Below, piece by piece: positions 14,035 to 25,119 of a DNA stretch of 64,000 bases. The translations under genes and the position numbers were made by a program. Under the pieces are notes generated by a model, which was not told the origin of the DNA, did not search any database, and saw nothing but the letters and a program-made list of their open reading frames with translations. The DNA is from Sweltsa coloradensis. Lineage: Eukaryota > Arthropoda > Insecta > Plecoptera > Chloroperlidae. Where the stretch lies: assembly GCA_024449915.1 (NCBI GenBank), contig JAMZAV010001732.1, positions 248,001 to 312,000 on the forward strand, in the 5' to 3' direction. The first letter of the stretch is position 1. The number at the start of each line of letters is the position of its first letter.

Positions 14035-15790
14035 TGTAACTGTACAGCCCCGGACGGCCATGTTGGTTCCCCATTTTTCAATTTTTTTAAAATAAAAAAT
14101 TCATTTTTTCAAATTTACATAATCAAAAATTTTCAAATTCTACATAATTTTTTTCATAATTTACTGTCTATGTAAATTAAACCCTTTCCTAATAGGAAAA
14201 CAGTGGTTTATGGCTGAGGTCAATGGGGAAAAAAAAAATTAAACCCCAGGCTTGTGCGATAAAATCTTTAAAAATGGCTAAAGTCAGCAATGTTTTTTGC
14301 TGTAAAAAACCGGGGGGAATTTTTTTGCGTTAAAATCCCGTGCAAAACGAGGTAGGGGTTCAACGGTATGGGGGGCCCAGCAGCCTGGATCGGCCGAGGG
14401 GGAAATGTTGGGGTTTTACCATTAGTCACCCAAACAGCCGGCGGAACGGGGGTGGTTTTGGGGGCCGGACAATGGTCTTACTCATCACCTTTGGGCCCGC
14501 AGAGCGGGCGTTTTTGAGACGGAGAAGCCAGAAGGGGAAACGTCCACTGAGATTCAAACCTTCAGGGGCGGCAAGTCGTTTTTCCCAAAAAATCTTCCCT
14601 GCGGGCCCAATTCAAGGGAAAGGGGAAAACAAGGCATTTTAGGGCAATGGAACCCCCCACGCCTCTCCTCGTATAAGAAAAGCGGGTTTTTTTAAGGGGG
14701 GGGGGCCTTTTGTTTTTTCGGTTTTGATTTAGTTTTAACACATTTAACCCCCATTTCGGTAAAACGGGAGTGTTTTTAAGGGCCCCCCACCAGTATGTGG
14801 TAGCTATCATACCCACCGCGCCACCCGGGGAGTCGACGACACCGCTAGACAATGGGCATTCTATTTAAAAGTTCACAGTTTTCTTTTGTCCCGGGGGTGG
14901 CAAACTTTTTTGCCACCCCAAAAGAATATCCCTGAGTTGAGGGCATTTTACACGTCGAAATTAATTTGTAAAACACGTTTGGGCCCCGTTTTGGGTAGGC
15001 ATCTAAACAACCAAAACATCATTTAAAATTTGTACCCTTTCAACTGAATAATTTTTGCCTACCCGTCTACTACTGAGTAAATACATTTCTACATTTACAC
15101 TTCGAGGGCCACCCAGGACGCCAAGATGGGAAGCAGGTCAATCCGCCACTGCGGAATTCGCCCTGAGGGCCCGAGGCGCCTACAGCGCGCATAAACCACC
15201 ATCGAACGTGCCAAGTAGAGGGCTACGTCCCACCCCACTTCACTACAGTATCGTAACTCAAGATATCGTTGACTACTAACTTTGGTTGATCTAGAGTAAG
15301 ACTTATTGTATCAATTTATGTAATGTTCACGGTAATTTAATATTCAAATCTTTGCTTTGGATCCAAGCTTTCACACTAATTGCATCTTTTCATTCATTTG
15401 TTTGCATAACTTAGAATCATTAAAACAACCTTTTGATATCCGAATTAATCACTTTCAATTCATTAGGGCATGCTAACGACCTCCAATCCCAAGTCATTTC
15501 ACAACCTCAACATTTCAATTAATGCACGGCCTTCAGCTCGTCACATATTGCTGACGCATAAGCTTTTTGTTTAGTCATAGTGGTAACTTTAAGAACGTGT
15601 GAACCACCCAGCTGTTCCGAGGACGTGGGACTCCAGCGGCGAGGCTCACCACTAGCGCACTGGGTAAGGTTGGGTACATTCCTAAACGGGGAATCGTGCT
15701 CAACAGGTCACCGGTTCACTGTCATCACCACTTATGTCTACCATGTTTTGCTAGGTTACTGTCTTTATTTGTGTTTTCCCGACGTATGAG
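14035..15790 (+). repeat. Long direct repeat, copy 2
   Basis: Starts TGTAACTGTACAGCC like copy 1 at 3,617. It is noisy to about 14,890 and clean afterwards. The clean part includes the GGGCCCGAGGCGCCTACAGCG segment near 15,165 and the GTGTGAACCACCCAGC segment near 15,598, both with distorted counterparts in the 5.2-6.1 kb region. The two copies lie about 10.4 kb apart at their left edges. They are either the ends of one large LTR-type element or a false duplication. The right edge is approximate. Confidence 0.5.
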
Positions 15791-16670
15791 AGGGCCTCCC
15801 CCTGAGTTAGTTAGGAGTGCTTATCTTAGGTTAATTTGCATAGTCGTAGCCGTGGAGCAACATAGGCCTAACCCCGAGAGGGTCTATGCTTGCATAATTA
15901 TCAATAATCCGGTCGATACTTCGAAGGTTAGGATACAGGTACGGTCTGTTCCGAACTATAGGTACATAAATCACTAATCGAGTGAAATTGCGAGGGTTAG
16001 GGCTACAGTAGGGGTATCAGTAGAGCCTGTACTTAGGACCTTTCCTTCGGTAGCTTAGAACGCGGGGGTTATTTTAAGTGTTTCGTTTCAGTGACGGACC
16101 AACGAGGGTCGTTACGTTTCAGGGGCACTCGGTACGTAGGACTTTTTGTAGTCACCGAGGTTGCATTCCGTTTCAAGGCCTTGCATGTTCTGGTGTATTA
16201 TTCTTATAAGGTTTATTTTAGGCCTTTGCGGTTTAGATATGTTAGTGTTATGTAATGAGGGGGGTATGTGTTCTACATGTTCTTTGCTTTTTTGCTTTCC
16301 TGGTGATGTGATGGTGAAATATGTTAGTGCGTTAGTGAATTGATTTTGTTTACACGTATTTGTGTCAATCTGTGATTTGTCTAAGGTGTCATTTACAGTA
16401 AGAACTCCATTATCCGATCTCCGATTATCCGATGTACCGTGTTAACCGAGCTCCATGAAAAAAAAATATATATATATTTATTTATTTATTTTTATATATA
16501 ATTAAAGTAAAATACTACTACGTAAACAAAACATAAAAATAAATTCAGACGCCGCGCTTTTTAAATGTACTCGCATACATTTGTAGGCCTAGCGGGAGTA
16601 TTGCCCATGCCTACGAGTAGGAAGACTCTAAATAAGGATTTATTTATTTCTTTATTTGCACGACGTCCGC
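15790..16670. other. Non-coding stretch before the first readable PP2C-like exon
   Basis: No gene recognised. A TACAGTAAGAACTCCATTATCCG start near 16,397, with TA before it, resembles the terminal repeat of pogo/Tigger-type MITEs, but no matching right end was found. A short (TTTA)/(TATA) tract follows at 16,465-16,500. Confidence 0.4.
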
Positions 16671-16672
16671 AG

Positions 16673-16874
16673 GAGGTGTTTGTGGCGCTGCTCCGGTCGT
16701 TCCACGCCGCCCACAGCATGATCCTGCAGGAGGACGGGATGCTGACGACGCTGACGACCGCCGTGGTTCTCCCGCTGACGACGCCGGACAAGTTCGTCGT
16801 CTGCGTCTGCAACGTCGGAGACTCGCTCGCGTACGTCTACTCCGAGAAGTACGGGGTGAGGGAGGTGACCAAGG
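16673..16874 (+). CDS. PP2C-like protein (CG9801-like), internal exon a
   Basis: First readable exon of a PP2C (PPM) family gene running to 30,823. It starts after the acceptor CGTCCGCAG and ends at AAGG/GTGAGT (phase 1). It reads EVFVALLRSF..MLTTLTTAVV..FVVCVCNVGDSLAYVYSEKYGVREVTK. The NVGDSLA block matches the conserved NVGDSRA strand of PP2C phosphatases. The overall wording resembles the invertebrate PP2C-like domain protein CG9801. Upstream exons, which should hold the DGH metal motif and the start codon, were not found. They would fall in or before the low-quality block. Methionines upstream of 16,673 in this frame lie in intron sequence. Confidence 0.85.
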
Positions 16875-16931
16875 GTGAGTGACGTAGTTACGTTCAGTAG
16901 CTCGGTCCGCGACGCAGAGCTTCTCAGTTGA

Positions 16932-17510
16932 CGCTAATCGTAAAAGGCGATTCAAGGAAAAAGTCCACCTTGCAAAAATCAGCTAGTAAGAAGGGAGTAT
17001 ATTACTCCCCCCAAAACTAGAGGGTCCTCGTCGGGGAACCTTCCCTTTGACTACCTCCCCGACGGCGACGACAATGACAACACGGACGGATGATGACACA
17101 GACGGAGACGACCTTGACGTGGGGGAACCCCTGCCCTCCTCATATGCTTGTGGCTGGTTCTGACCAGCACAGGCCTGTCCACCCCTAGTCCCCTCGCGTC
17201 ACCCCTTACATCCCTCCCTTCGTCTCGATTAGCCAAGTTGCATAAATATGAGACGTTAAGCAATTCCAATCAAACAAAAAATAGAGGCGAGCTCTGGCAA
17301 CCGTCGTCGAGGACACCTCCCCCTTCCCTTGACGACCTCCCTGACTACGATGACAAAGACGATGACGACCGCGACGTGAGAAACCGCTCTCCCCTTACCT
17401 GTGTCTGAATCTCACCAGCATGGGTCCTTCCTCCCCATATCCCCTAGGCTTGAGTGGTGCATTATGACCTTATAGTTGACGCGTCCTTAATCCAAATCAT
17501 CAAACAAACG
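16932..17510 (+). mobile_element. SINE mosaic in intron a
   Basis: A head TAATCGTAAAAGGCGATTCA (16,935) runs into GACGACG-rich sequence and ends about 17,275 with ATATGAGACGTTAAGCAAT and a CAAACAAAAAA tail. A second segment from 17,280 (AGAGGCGAGCTCTGGC) ends near 17,500 with GGTGCATTATGACC and CAAATCATCAAACAAAC. The minus-strand element at 43.3-43.6 kb joins the same head directly to the second segment. This locus therefore looks like one SINE interrupted by, or recombined with, another. The ATATGAGACGTTAAGCAAT tail is shared with the 5S-derived SINE at 28 kb. Confidence 0.65.
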
Positions 17511-17559
17511 CGTTTGTTTTAGTTGCCAGCGCAAACACCAGCAGCACTGTAGCTATTTA

Positions 17560-18180
17560 GTTTTCAATTTATTTATTTTTTGAACAATATCAACAAATAA
17601 CAATAGTTGCAGTTAATAATAACAGTTTCCACCGTGTAGTCTATTTTACACAAGTACATAATTATTAAACAAATAAAATAGTGATACACTGTACGTGCGT
17701 ACTTCCGTATTGTGCCGAATATAGGCTGACTCACTATCTTTGGTCATCAAAATTTTGAAAAAGGAATATTTGATGAAATATTTTTATTTTACTGGTCGTT
17801 ATTCCTGCGGTCTATTTCCGTGGAACTCGTGCCTACGTTGTTTTTCCCGCGGCCTATTGACGCGGAGCCCGTGATGACGTAGCAATATCTCTACGCGGCC
17901 CGGTTCTTATCGCCGAGTCAGCTGTTCTGCATCACACTTGACTCGTCAGTAAGCCTGGAGATAGCGTCGCGTCCTCCGTGCCTGCCGTATTGTTGGCGCA
18001 GCGCCAGACAGAAGCGGTGAACTGTACATATTTCCTTGTCACAAGGCGCTGTAATTTGGTGTTTGAAATTGGTGCGTAAAAAGCCGATGCTCGCATATAG
18101 TCCGAGGAGGGATTTTAAGACTAAAATAATGAAAAAAAGGTCGGCCTATATTCGGTACGTACTATACGGTACCTCATAGT
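17560..18180. other. Intron sequence, nothing recognised
   Basis: Contains GC-rich words such as GCGGCCTATTGACGCGGAGCC and a TTTATTT tract near 17,565, but no element boundary or gene could be supported. Confidence 0.5.
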
Positions 18181-18200
18181 GGTAGGAAAAGATCAAATCT

Positions 18201-18590
18201 GGCTCGTTGGTCTTGTGGTTAGCATCTCTGCTTCCAATGCAGAAGGTCCAGGGTTCGATTCCCGCTATAGGCAGAAGTTTTTAAACTTCTGATTTGGACT
18301 TAAGTCCATCAGTTCTTGGCTTAGGAATGTGTAAACGGTGACTTTGGAGCCGTCCTAGCAACGAGACACATAATAAATTCTAAGCTTGTTTCGAATCAGC
18401 CTTGTTGATTCTGGTGCTGTCCGCATCTGGAATCGTGTCCAGCTTGATTGATCGGTGTTTCCTACTTAAATACGCCGGTCTCTAGTTGGTCAGTGTTCGC
18501 TCGTTGCTGATGTCGCCGCCTACAGGGTTGGCTTGGTCTGCTTTAAAATTAATGTCCCTCATTGAAAATCAGTTATGTAACTGGGATGGG
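18201..18590 (+). mobile_element. tRNA-derived SINE, family S, copy 1
   Basis: The head has a tRNA-type internal promoter: box A-like TGGTTAGCATCTCTG near 18,216 and a perfect box B GGTTCGATTCC near 18,252. A central body (GAGCCGTCCTAGCAACGA, then TTGTTGATTCTGG) follows, and the 3' end is AAAATCAGTTATGTAACTGGG. The head and body recur at 63.64-64.00 kb and the body and end at 40.02-40.25 kb. A real tRNA gene is excluded because the sequence after box B does not fold back onto the start and the unit is about 390 bp long. Confidence 0.85.
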
Positions 18591-18682
18591 TTGCATATTT
18601 ATTTATTCTTATTTATTTATTTAATTATAAATTAATGTTATTTTTTATTTATTGACTTAGGGCCTATTTTTTACTTAACTAG

Positions 18683-19462
18683 GAAAACGCTAAAGTCCCG
18701 CCGCGTTGATGGATGAGCGTTTTTGTAAGTTTTTAGTTTGCGTGGGACCACTTTTCCTTTGCAAGTGCTTTGTGAATTCATTGTAGGTGATTGTTGTCGA
18801 GTTTCAAATGTTACTTGTTAATTGTTACTATAAACGTCAAAAAAACTCATATCAAAACCTTTATTCTATGGATTCTGGCTAACTTTTTCAACTTTTTCTT
18901 TCAAAATGTACTACATCACCATAACCTTAATGTTCATGTGAAATATGAACGTTGTAGCCCCACCCGTTTGGTCAGAATCTGCCCAAATGTCACGAAAATA
19001 TCGCACTAAAAATCGAAAAAAATCGTAAAAGTACGTTTATTTTATGGGTTCTGGTTACCTTTTTCAACTTTTTTTTTCACAAGGTACTACATCACCATAC
19101 CCTTAATATCCATGCAAAATATGAACTTTGTAGCCCCACCCATTTGGTCAAAATCGGCCCAAATGTCACGAAAATATCGCACTAAAAATCGAAAAAAAAT
19201 CGTAAAAGTGCGATATTCATGAGAAATATTTATTCGATTGTACCCAAAAACGTGGCACGTCTAAGTTCAGAGATTTCGAAGGTCCTGTCAAATTTTCATC
19301 AAGATCGCTTATGCCGTTTGCCCGGAATCGTGCGAACAAACAGACAAAAAAACAAACAAAAAAAAAAAAAAAAAAAAAAAACAAACAAAAAAACATTGGA
19401 GCTAAATTTTTTGAGGGGTCAGTGAAATTGAAGTTTTCGCTTCGCTCGCTACGCTCATCCAA
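18683..19462 (+). mobile_element. TTGGATGAGCG-family element, copy 1
   Basis: Begins AAAACGCTAAAGTCCCGCC, then TTGATGGATGAGCG, and ends CGCTACGCTCATCCAA, so an 11-bp inverted pair TTGGATGAGCG/CGCTCATCCAA is present, with an extra conserved 25-bp cap on the left only. Internal marks shared with the other copies are GTAGCCCCACCCGTTTGGTCA, repeated CGAAAAAAATCGTAAAA blocks and CGGAATCGTGCGAACAAACAGAC. No transposase frame was found. It is non-autonomous as seen. Confidence 0.8.
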
Positions 19463-19608
19463 TTATTTACTTATTTATATATTTATGTATTTGCTTATTT
19501 ATCTATTTACTTTCTTATTTATTTTTTTACTTATTTATTTATTTATTTATTTAGCCTAGTTATTAACTGACATTTTAAAATTTTAAAACTTATTTCATGT
19601 ATTTTTTT

Positions 19609-20863
19609 TAGGGTTGCCGTTCGATATAAAAATCGGGATCGATAATCGGAGGCTTTGAATCGATAATCATATCGAAATATATCGATATCATAGACTCAAA
19701 TCGATTATCGTATCAAACTCCAATTTTAGCATATCAAACGGAAAACAAGCAAAATTGTAATATCAATATGAAGAAAGGGCATTAAGGGAATGATGTGTAA
19801 AAGAAAATCATGCAAAACTTTGTTTCACGAGCCTTTATTTCAATGCAGCGCGTGTTACAATGGGGTGCCACTTTTTACAAGGTTCTACTGTACATCGCCG
19901 TTGAAGGTCACGTCAATGGAGTGAGAGAGCGAGAGCGCGCCACTTAGCTTATCTCTCTACACCCGATCGCTGCGTCTACGCTAGATTGAAACTTGAAAGA
20001 TAACGATGCGGGTGTTCATCATTCTGTTCGACAAAGATGTAATCAAAAGATTGGGTAACAACAGTTGACACATTTTGTGCAAAAGTTACAACTTGCAACA
20101 ATTAAAAGCTTGTTCTGTCGCACTAGCACATCACTCGCACACTCCAGCGTAACAAACTAACAATGGATAAGCCAACATTGAACATGACTTCGAAATCACT
20201 TAGCATTGTTGTTGTAAAATGCAATAGTTGCCCGACACTGTTTGCAAACAACTTGTTTTTCATTGATAATTTTTTTATTGTCGTCAATTTCAAATCCGAA
20301 GAACTGCCACACTTGACTCCTCTTGCTCGGTGGCGTTACAAGTAAAGGCAAAGGCCCTTTATTAGCCGAAAAAAACATCGCGAAACAAATAATTAAAACA
20401 CTAAACAAAATACAATAATAATGCGTAGCTAATAAATACACAAAAACAACTTCCCAAGTTGACACAACACACGCCAAATCGCCGATTTCCACAACAAACG
20501 CTACACGACTGCTCAGATCAACTCACCAAGTACCACTGACGGACGATCGCGGGGCCGCCGGGTGATGGACTGGAGATGCGCTCGAGTATGCAACGCATGC
20601 GCACTGGTGTCGGTGGGCGGGGCCATTTTACGTATTCGCCACAGAGAGAAAGCTATTGGCTATATCAGCCTATCCCAACATCCCAACACCCAATCACAAT
20701 ATTGGCGCAGCGGTGGCGGCATATTTAAGCACGGCAAAAACATCGATGTTATTATTTGAATCGATAATCATATCATATCGTATCAAAGTACTCGTATCGA
20801 TTATCATATCATATGAGTGATATCGATAATCGATCGATATTTCGATTATCGACGGCAACCCTA
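19609..20863 (-). mobile_element. hAT-like element with BED-finger remnant
   Basis: Terminal repeats TAGGGTTGCCGT / ACGGCAACCCTA with an exact 8-bp target duplication ATTTTTTT at 19,601-19,608 and 20,864-20,871, the hAT signature. Both ends carry ATCGATAATCG-rich subterminal sequence. The minus strand at about 20,330-20,160 encodes a BED-type zinc finger remnant: SQVWQFFGFE, then VVCKQCRATIAFYNNN, a stop, and FRSHVQCW. This is the N-terminal DNA-binding domain of hAT transposases. No catalytic domain remains in 1,255 bp, so the copy is a deletion derivative. Confidence 0.85.
20196..20330 (-). pseudogene. BED zinc finger fragment of a hAT transposase
   Basis: The frame reads through W-FF, C-x2-C and a stop before the RSH-type helix. 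The two cysteines and aromatic positions fit the BED consensus. The histidine part lies past an in-frame stop. It belongs to the element at 19,609-20,863. Confidence 0.6.
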
Positions 20864-21038
20864 ATTTTTTTATGTAATTTACTTATTTATTTTCTTATTT
20901 AGTAATTTATGTTTAGTACTTATTTATTTAGGCTATATATTTATTTATATATGTATTTATTTATTTTTGCCTTAAATTAATTAATTTATTCATTTATTTA
21001 TTTAATTACTTACCGTACTTTAATCCCCATGGCTGCAG

Positions 21039-21311
21039 GTTCCCACGACATCCACTGCATGCGCGACATGCGGGACGCCCTGGGCGCGCTGGGCCCGGTG
21101 GACGGACAGAACCCCGAGCTCAACAACCTGACGTGTTCGATGACGGAGATCGACGCGGGAGACATCGTGTTCCTCACCTCTGACGGCATCTCCGACAACT
21201 TCGACCCGGTGGTCGGCAAGTTTGCCGTCCTCCCGGCCAACAGCAGCCCGACGAGCATGAGGCCGGGCGCGCAGCGCTCCAACCCAGGGACCATAGAGAT
21301 ACACGTCAGAG
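21039..21311 (+). CDS. PP2C-like protein (CG9801-like), internal exon b
   Basis: The acceptor GGCTGCAG/GT restores phase 1 from exon a and the donor is AGAG/GTAATT (phase 1). It reads SHDIHCMRDMRDALG..VDGQNPELNNL..SMTEIDAGDIVFLTSDGISDNFDPVVGKFAVLP. The LTSDGISD block is the PP2C SDGxxD metal motif, with both aspartates present. The last third is rich in S, P and N and probably a disordered linker. The join to exon a gives an uninterrupted frame. GC content and codon use stand out from the AT-rich introns, which supports a real exon. Confidence 0.9.
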
Positions 21312-21512
21312 GTAATTAAAAAATTTGAAAAAAACAAATAAAAATTAAATATTAATTAATTAATTTTTTAAAATTCAATTTAAATTTAAATTTATTTGAA
21401 TTTTTTATTTTTTTAAATAAAAAATTAAATAAAAAGTTAAATTAAATTTTTATGTATAAAATAAATTTGTATTGTTTTGTATTGTTTGGGATTGTTAAAT
21501 AATTCATCATCA

Positions 21513-21985
21513 TTATCTGTTGCCACGTCCAACTCTGCGTTGGGTCGGCATTGAAGACAGGCCTCTCCATCTTCTTCTGTCCTGCCACCACTTCTCTCCT
21601 TCCACCACATTCCAGTCTCCTCCTCGCTGTTCTACATCCTTTCTCACACTATTCTGCCATTGTTGTCGTGGTCTGCCCCTTAGTCTCCTACCTGGAATTT
21701 CCAATTCCATCATCCTTTCGGTAATCTCGATCCTTCCATCCTTTTGACATGTCCGAACCACTTAAATCTTCTCTCTCCAATTCGCTCCATTAAATTCCTC
21801 ACGCCTACTTGATCTCGGATATCCTCATTCCGTATTCAGTCCCGTCTAGTCTTACCTAGACAATGCTTTTCAAAAACTTCATATCTACAGCCTGCACTAG
21901 GCTCTCATCCACTGTTGTCATATTCCAAGTCTCTGCTGCATATGTCAGTAAATTGGAACAAAGTAGGTCTGGTAGATGGTAACCT
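21513..21985 (-). pseudogene. RTE-like LINE, C-terminal fragment
   Basis: Minus strand reads VTIYQTYFVPILTYAAETW, then VDESLVQAVDMKFL, a KWFGHVKRM block and GRPRQQWQNSVRKD..WWQDRRRWRGL to the end. This is the region downstream of the RT catalytic core in RTE-type and related LINEs, whose last motif is a short basic tail. Frames are broken. A related but different fragment is at 49.25-50.2 kb. Confidence 0.75.
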
Positions 21986-22743
21986 AAAAATTATAAATTA
22001 GTTTGACCCCCAAAAAGCAGTATAGCTTTGCATTTTTCCATGTCAACCTAAAGTTTATAACTTTAAAAAACTAATAATTATTTTCAAGCGCTGGAGTAAA
22101 TACAAATTTTAATTTATTGTTATATTCGACGTGGTGACTTATAGAGAAACAAAGATTTTTCCAAAATGCGATCCTGAAAACTATAGACCTAATGCGGCTT
22201 ACCTATAAGTAGAGGTAGTGAAAAATGGTGATAACGAAATTCACGAATTTTTTTAAATGTCCTTTTTATTACCTCAAATGTAAAATTGTTGACAAATTAC
22301 ATCAATTAGAGATGGAAAAAACACATATTGAAAACAAAATTTCGCGTATAGCGCGAAATGGTACCGTGACGTCACGGGCCTCACGGAAATAGACCTACAA
22401 AATAACGGCGCGTATCAAGGATTCCGCGAAAATAGCCCATCAAAATAACAGTGCGTATTTTTTTTATTTTTTTTTTTTTTTGTAACGTTTTTGAAAAAAA
22501 AAATTTAACGCAAAAAACGCAAAATTTAGGTTATTATTTAAAACAAAAGTGGGTTTTTATATCACCATTTCTCATTACCTCTACCTATAAGTATGGAAAT
22601 ACAGTATGTTCCCAAACAAACTTTGTCATACTTATTGGTGAACTACCATTCACGTTAACTAAATCATATTCATACATTGTCAACCCCTTGTTATTACTGA
22701 ACAGCCTCCTTCCCAAGTCCAACAAGTCCTCATTGTGTTTCAG

Positions 22744-22941
22744 GATCGGGGAATATATTCAGCAGTGCCAACTCGGGAAGAAACCTACCTGGCTCCGGTT
22801 ATGCCAACGTAACGACCTTCCCGACTACAACTACCAACCAAACAAAGAACACTCCGGGCCCGAGTAATCCCAAGATGACTCCGGGTAAATCTTCAGGACA
22901 CAGGAATCACTGGACCAGACCAAACTCAAATTTCAACAAAG
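22744..22941 (+). CDS. PP2C-like protein, internal exon c (linker)
   Basis: The acceptor TGTGTTTCAG/GATC and donor AAAG/GTAACC keep phase 1 on both sides, so the exon could be skipped without a frameshift. It encodes about 66 residues rich in S, T, N, P and G (GSGNIFSSANSGRNLPG...TTFPTTTTNQTK), probably a disordered insert between the two halves of the PP2C-like fold. No domain recognised. It is called because the phases, splice sites and open frame agree with both neighbours. Confidence 0.75.
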
Positions 22942-23493
22942 GTAACCGATGACGATCTATTTCAAGTGGGACGCAGGTGTAAATCAAGTTCATGCTTGTT
23001 ATTTTATTGCAGGGATGCCACTTTCAAGGATTTTACTTTTATCCTTTTTCAAGGGTTTTTAAGGTGTCTCAAGGATTCCAGGTTTTTTGGTAAAATCTCG
23101 GGATTTCCTACCATAGTTAAAAATACATGAAATCAATACAATATTTTTAATCCAGCCTAAAAAACGAACAACAGTCGGTAATAAAAACATCAATGGCACC
23201 AGGTAATGGTAATAATAAACCCGTCGAAAACTAAAACAATGTTGATACAAACTCTAAGAAAATTCTGATTCTGAGGCCCATGCTCACATGTAAATTGTAA
23301 TGTTAGTTAAATTCTCAAAAATCAATGTGGCTGCCTGTATGAAATCCTGAAAATGTTGATATTCCTTCAAGTACTACTGCATGTACTAATAATACGCGAA
23401 ATACTAAAATAGCTATTTTCAAGGATATCTCGGGATTTTTAAAGTATCTCTCAATGATAAAAATAACTTGGTGGCAACCCTGTTTTACTGCAT

Positions 23494-23853
23494 TCAATAA
23501 GCCGATATAGTCGTCGCTGGAAGATAGCTAAGGTTGGCTTTATCAAACCCTTGCCATGCAGCTGCTATGGAATGGTGACTATGCCAATGTATCACATTTT
23601 GATGTTCGTATGCTTCCTGTATTTGTTTGTTTGTATAAGATATGCACCATTTGCAGTAATCTTCCGACACGAAACACTGCCCGCTTAGTTCAGTGGCTTC
23701 GTGTATGAGTCGTGCTACCTCGACATTTGTTACCGTCTGGTGCTCGTACAAAACCTGTCTTCGCCACTGCCGTGTGAGTAGTTGATAGTCTTCCTCACAA
23801 TCACAGGATTCACAGCAAAGACAAATGCTCCCAACCCTACAGGCCAACCACAT
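23494..23853 (-). CDS. Unrecognised 119-codon ORF in intron c
   Basis: ATG-started minus-strand frame, antisense within a PP2C-like intron. It is rich in C, W and H: CLCCESCDCEEDYQ near residue 11, TRQWRRQVLYEHQ, FVSEDYCKWC and HWHSHHSIAAAW. The composition looks more protein-like than its surroundings. I do not recognise the family. It could be an exon of another gene, a decayed mobile-element gene, or chance. No splice sites or promoter could be assigned. Confidence 0.25.
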   Translation of the reverse strand: MWLACRVGSICLCCESCDCEEDYQLLTRQWRRQVLYEHQTVTNVEVARLIHEATELSGQCFVSEDYCKWCISYTNKQIQEAYEHQNVIHWHSHHSIAAAWQGFDKANLSYLPATTISAY

Positions 23854-24112
23854 GTTGTGAGCGGCAGAACAATATTGTTTGTCAGATTAATGTATTGGAG
23901 AACAGAAAAATTGTACATCAATCATTATTTTTGGAAATCATTTTCCCTTACAAACAAAATAAAGACAAAGGTGTTGTTTAAATAATGTAAGGTAGGTATC
24001 GCTCTAAATTAAATTAATAAATTAATAAAGGGGGGGGTGACTTCCGAACGCGTCCGTAAGATTAAAACTTACACGTGCCCCCTGGATCACGCTAAACGTT
24101 CGGGACTCGAAG

Positions 24113-24840
24113 ATGCCAAAGCAAGTTAACAGAAGAGATAGGAGAGTGGAGAAAATGTGTCCTTCTCAGGGCAACGTCACCTTGTTATATTGGAACGCAG
24201 GAGGTCTCTCCGAAGATAAATATTTAGAACTTAAGAAGATAATTAGTGACAAAAATGTAGACGCATTCACAGTGGTGGAAGCAGGATCAATCTCAGACAA
24301 CGAAAAAACTGGACAACGCCATGACTAACGGCTACAAAATATATACTCTCCCTAGACAGAGACAAATCTCTTCAGGCATCATAGTTGGTGTGAAAGTAGG
24401 TCTGACATCTAAATTTAAAATTTTACACAAAATGGACGAAGAAGACAAGATAGAGGTGGTACAACTAGAACTGTGGAAAAATCACACTAAGACCACATAC
24501 ATAATCTCTATAACCCACCAACAAACGAAACAAATTTTTAGATCTAGTCACTATTGACAGTACGTCAGTAATTGTAGGAGATTTTAATGCACCCAATAAA
24601 GCCTGGCATTACAATACAACAACAAAAGTTGGACACATAGTTGAAGAATACATAGACAGACAACCCGCTGATGCTACTGGAAGCAGCAGATCCATATACC
24701 TTCCTCTCATACAGAGGAGGCCTCTCCAGACCAGATTTAGCCTTATGCCACACAAACTTATTCAATCACATGAAACAGGACAACCTAGAGTCTCCTTCCG
24801 GTGCTGGACACAAAATTTTACTTATAACAAGACAGAAATG
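24113..24840 (+). pseudogene. LINE AP endonuclease domain (broken)
   Basis: Starts with VTLLYWNAGGLSEDKY, the N-terminal WNAxGL motif of retrotransposon endonucleases. It continues in shifted frames through IIVGVKVGL and reaches the VIVGDFNAPNKAWH motif near 24,570, which carries the D-x-N of the active site. A stop at 24,326 and later shifts break the frame. Confidence 0.75.
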
Positions 24841-25119
24841 TAAACCTGAAGCTAGAGAAACCAAATGCACTTGGAATTTTAAAAAGGGTAACTGGAAGGA
24901 GTACAGAAGAATTACCGAAAAACTATTCCTGGAATTTGAATCAAGGGAAAACATTGATTTAGACAACCAGAAAATTATAGATATCATGCAAACAGCTGCA
25001 GAAAAAACTGTACCTAGAGGAAAAACAAACAAATTACAAACCGTTCTGGAATGAACAACTACAAACTCTGAAACAAACAAAGAGATCAAGCAAGGAAAAC
25101 TGCAGAACAAACTCAAGAC

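Larger units (their letters stand above)
4440..14890. other. Low-quality sequence block with inflated homopolymers
   Basis: Runs of T, G, C, A of 5 to more than 60 bases occur everywhere, in both AT- and GC-rich parts, with no plausible codon structure. Its parts match cleaner sequence in the window with many extra bases. For example 4,860-5,050 is a distorted form of 14,720-14,890, 5,220-5,340 of about 15,095-15,205, and 6,010-6,110 of 15,590-15,690. The pattern is that of uncorrected long-read or gap-fill sequence. Open frames here, up to about 275 codons, are accidental. I recognise no gene in it. Confidence 0.8.

Noticed and set aside
18201..18280. Possible tRNA gene from clear A and B boxes
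   Set aside because: No acceptor-stem pairing, no proper anticodon arm, and the sequence continues into a 390-bp unit repeated elsewhere, so it is a SINE head.
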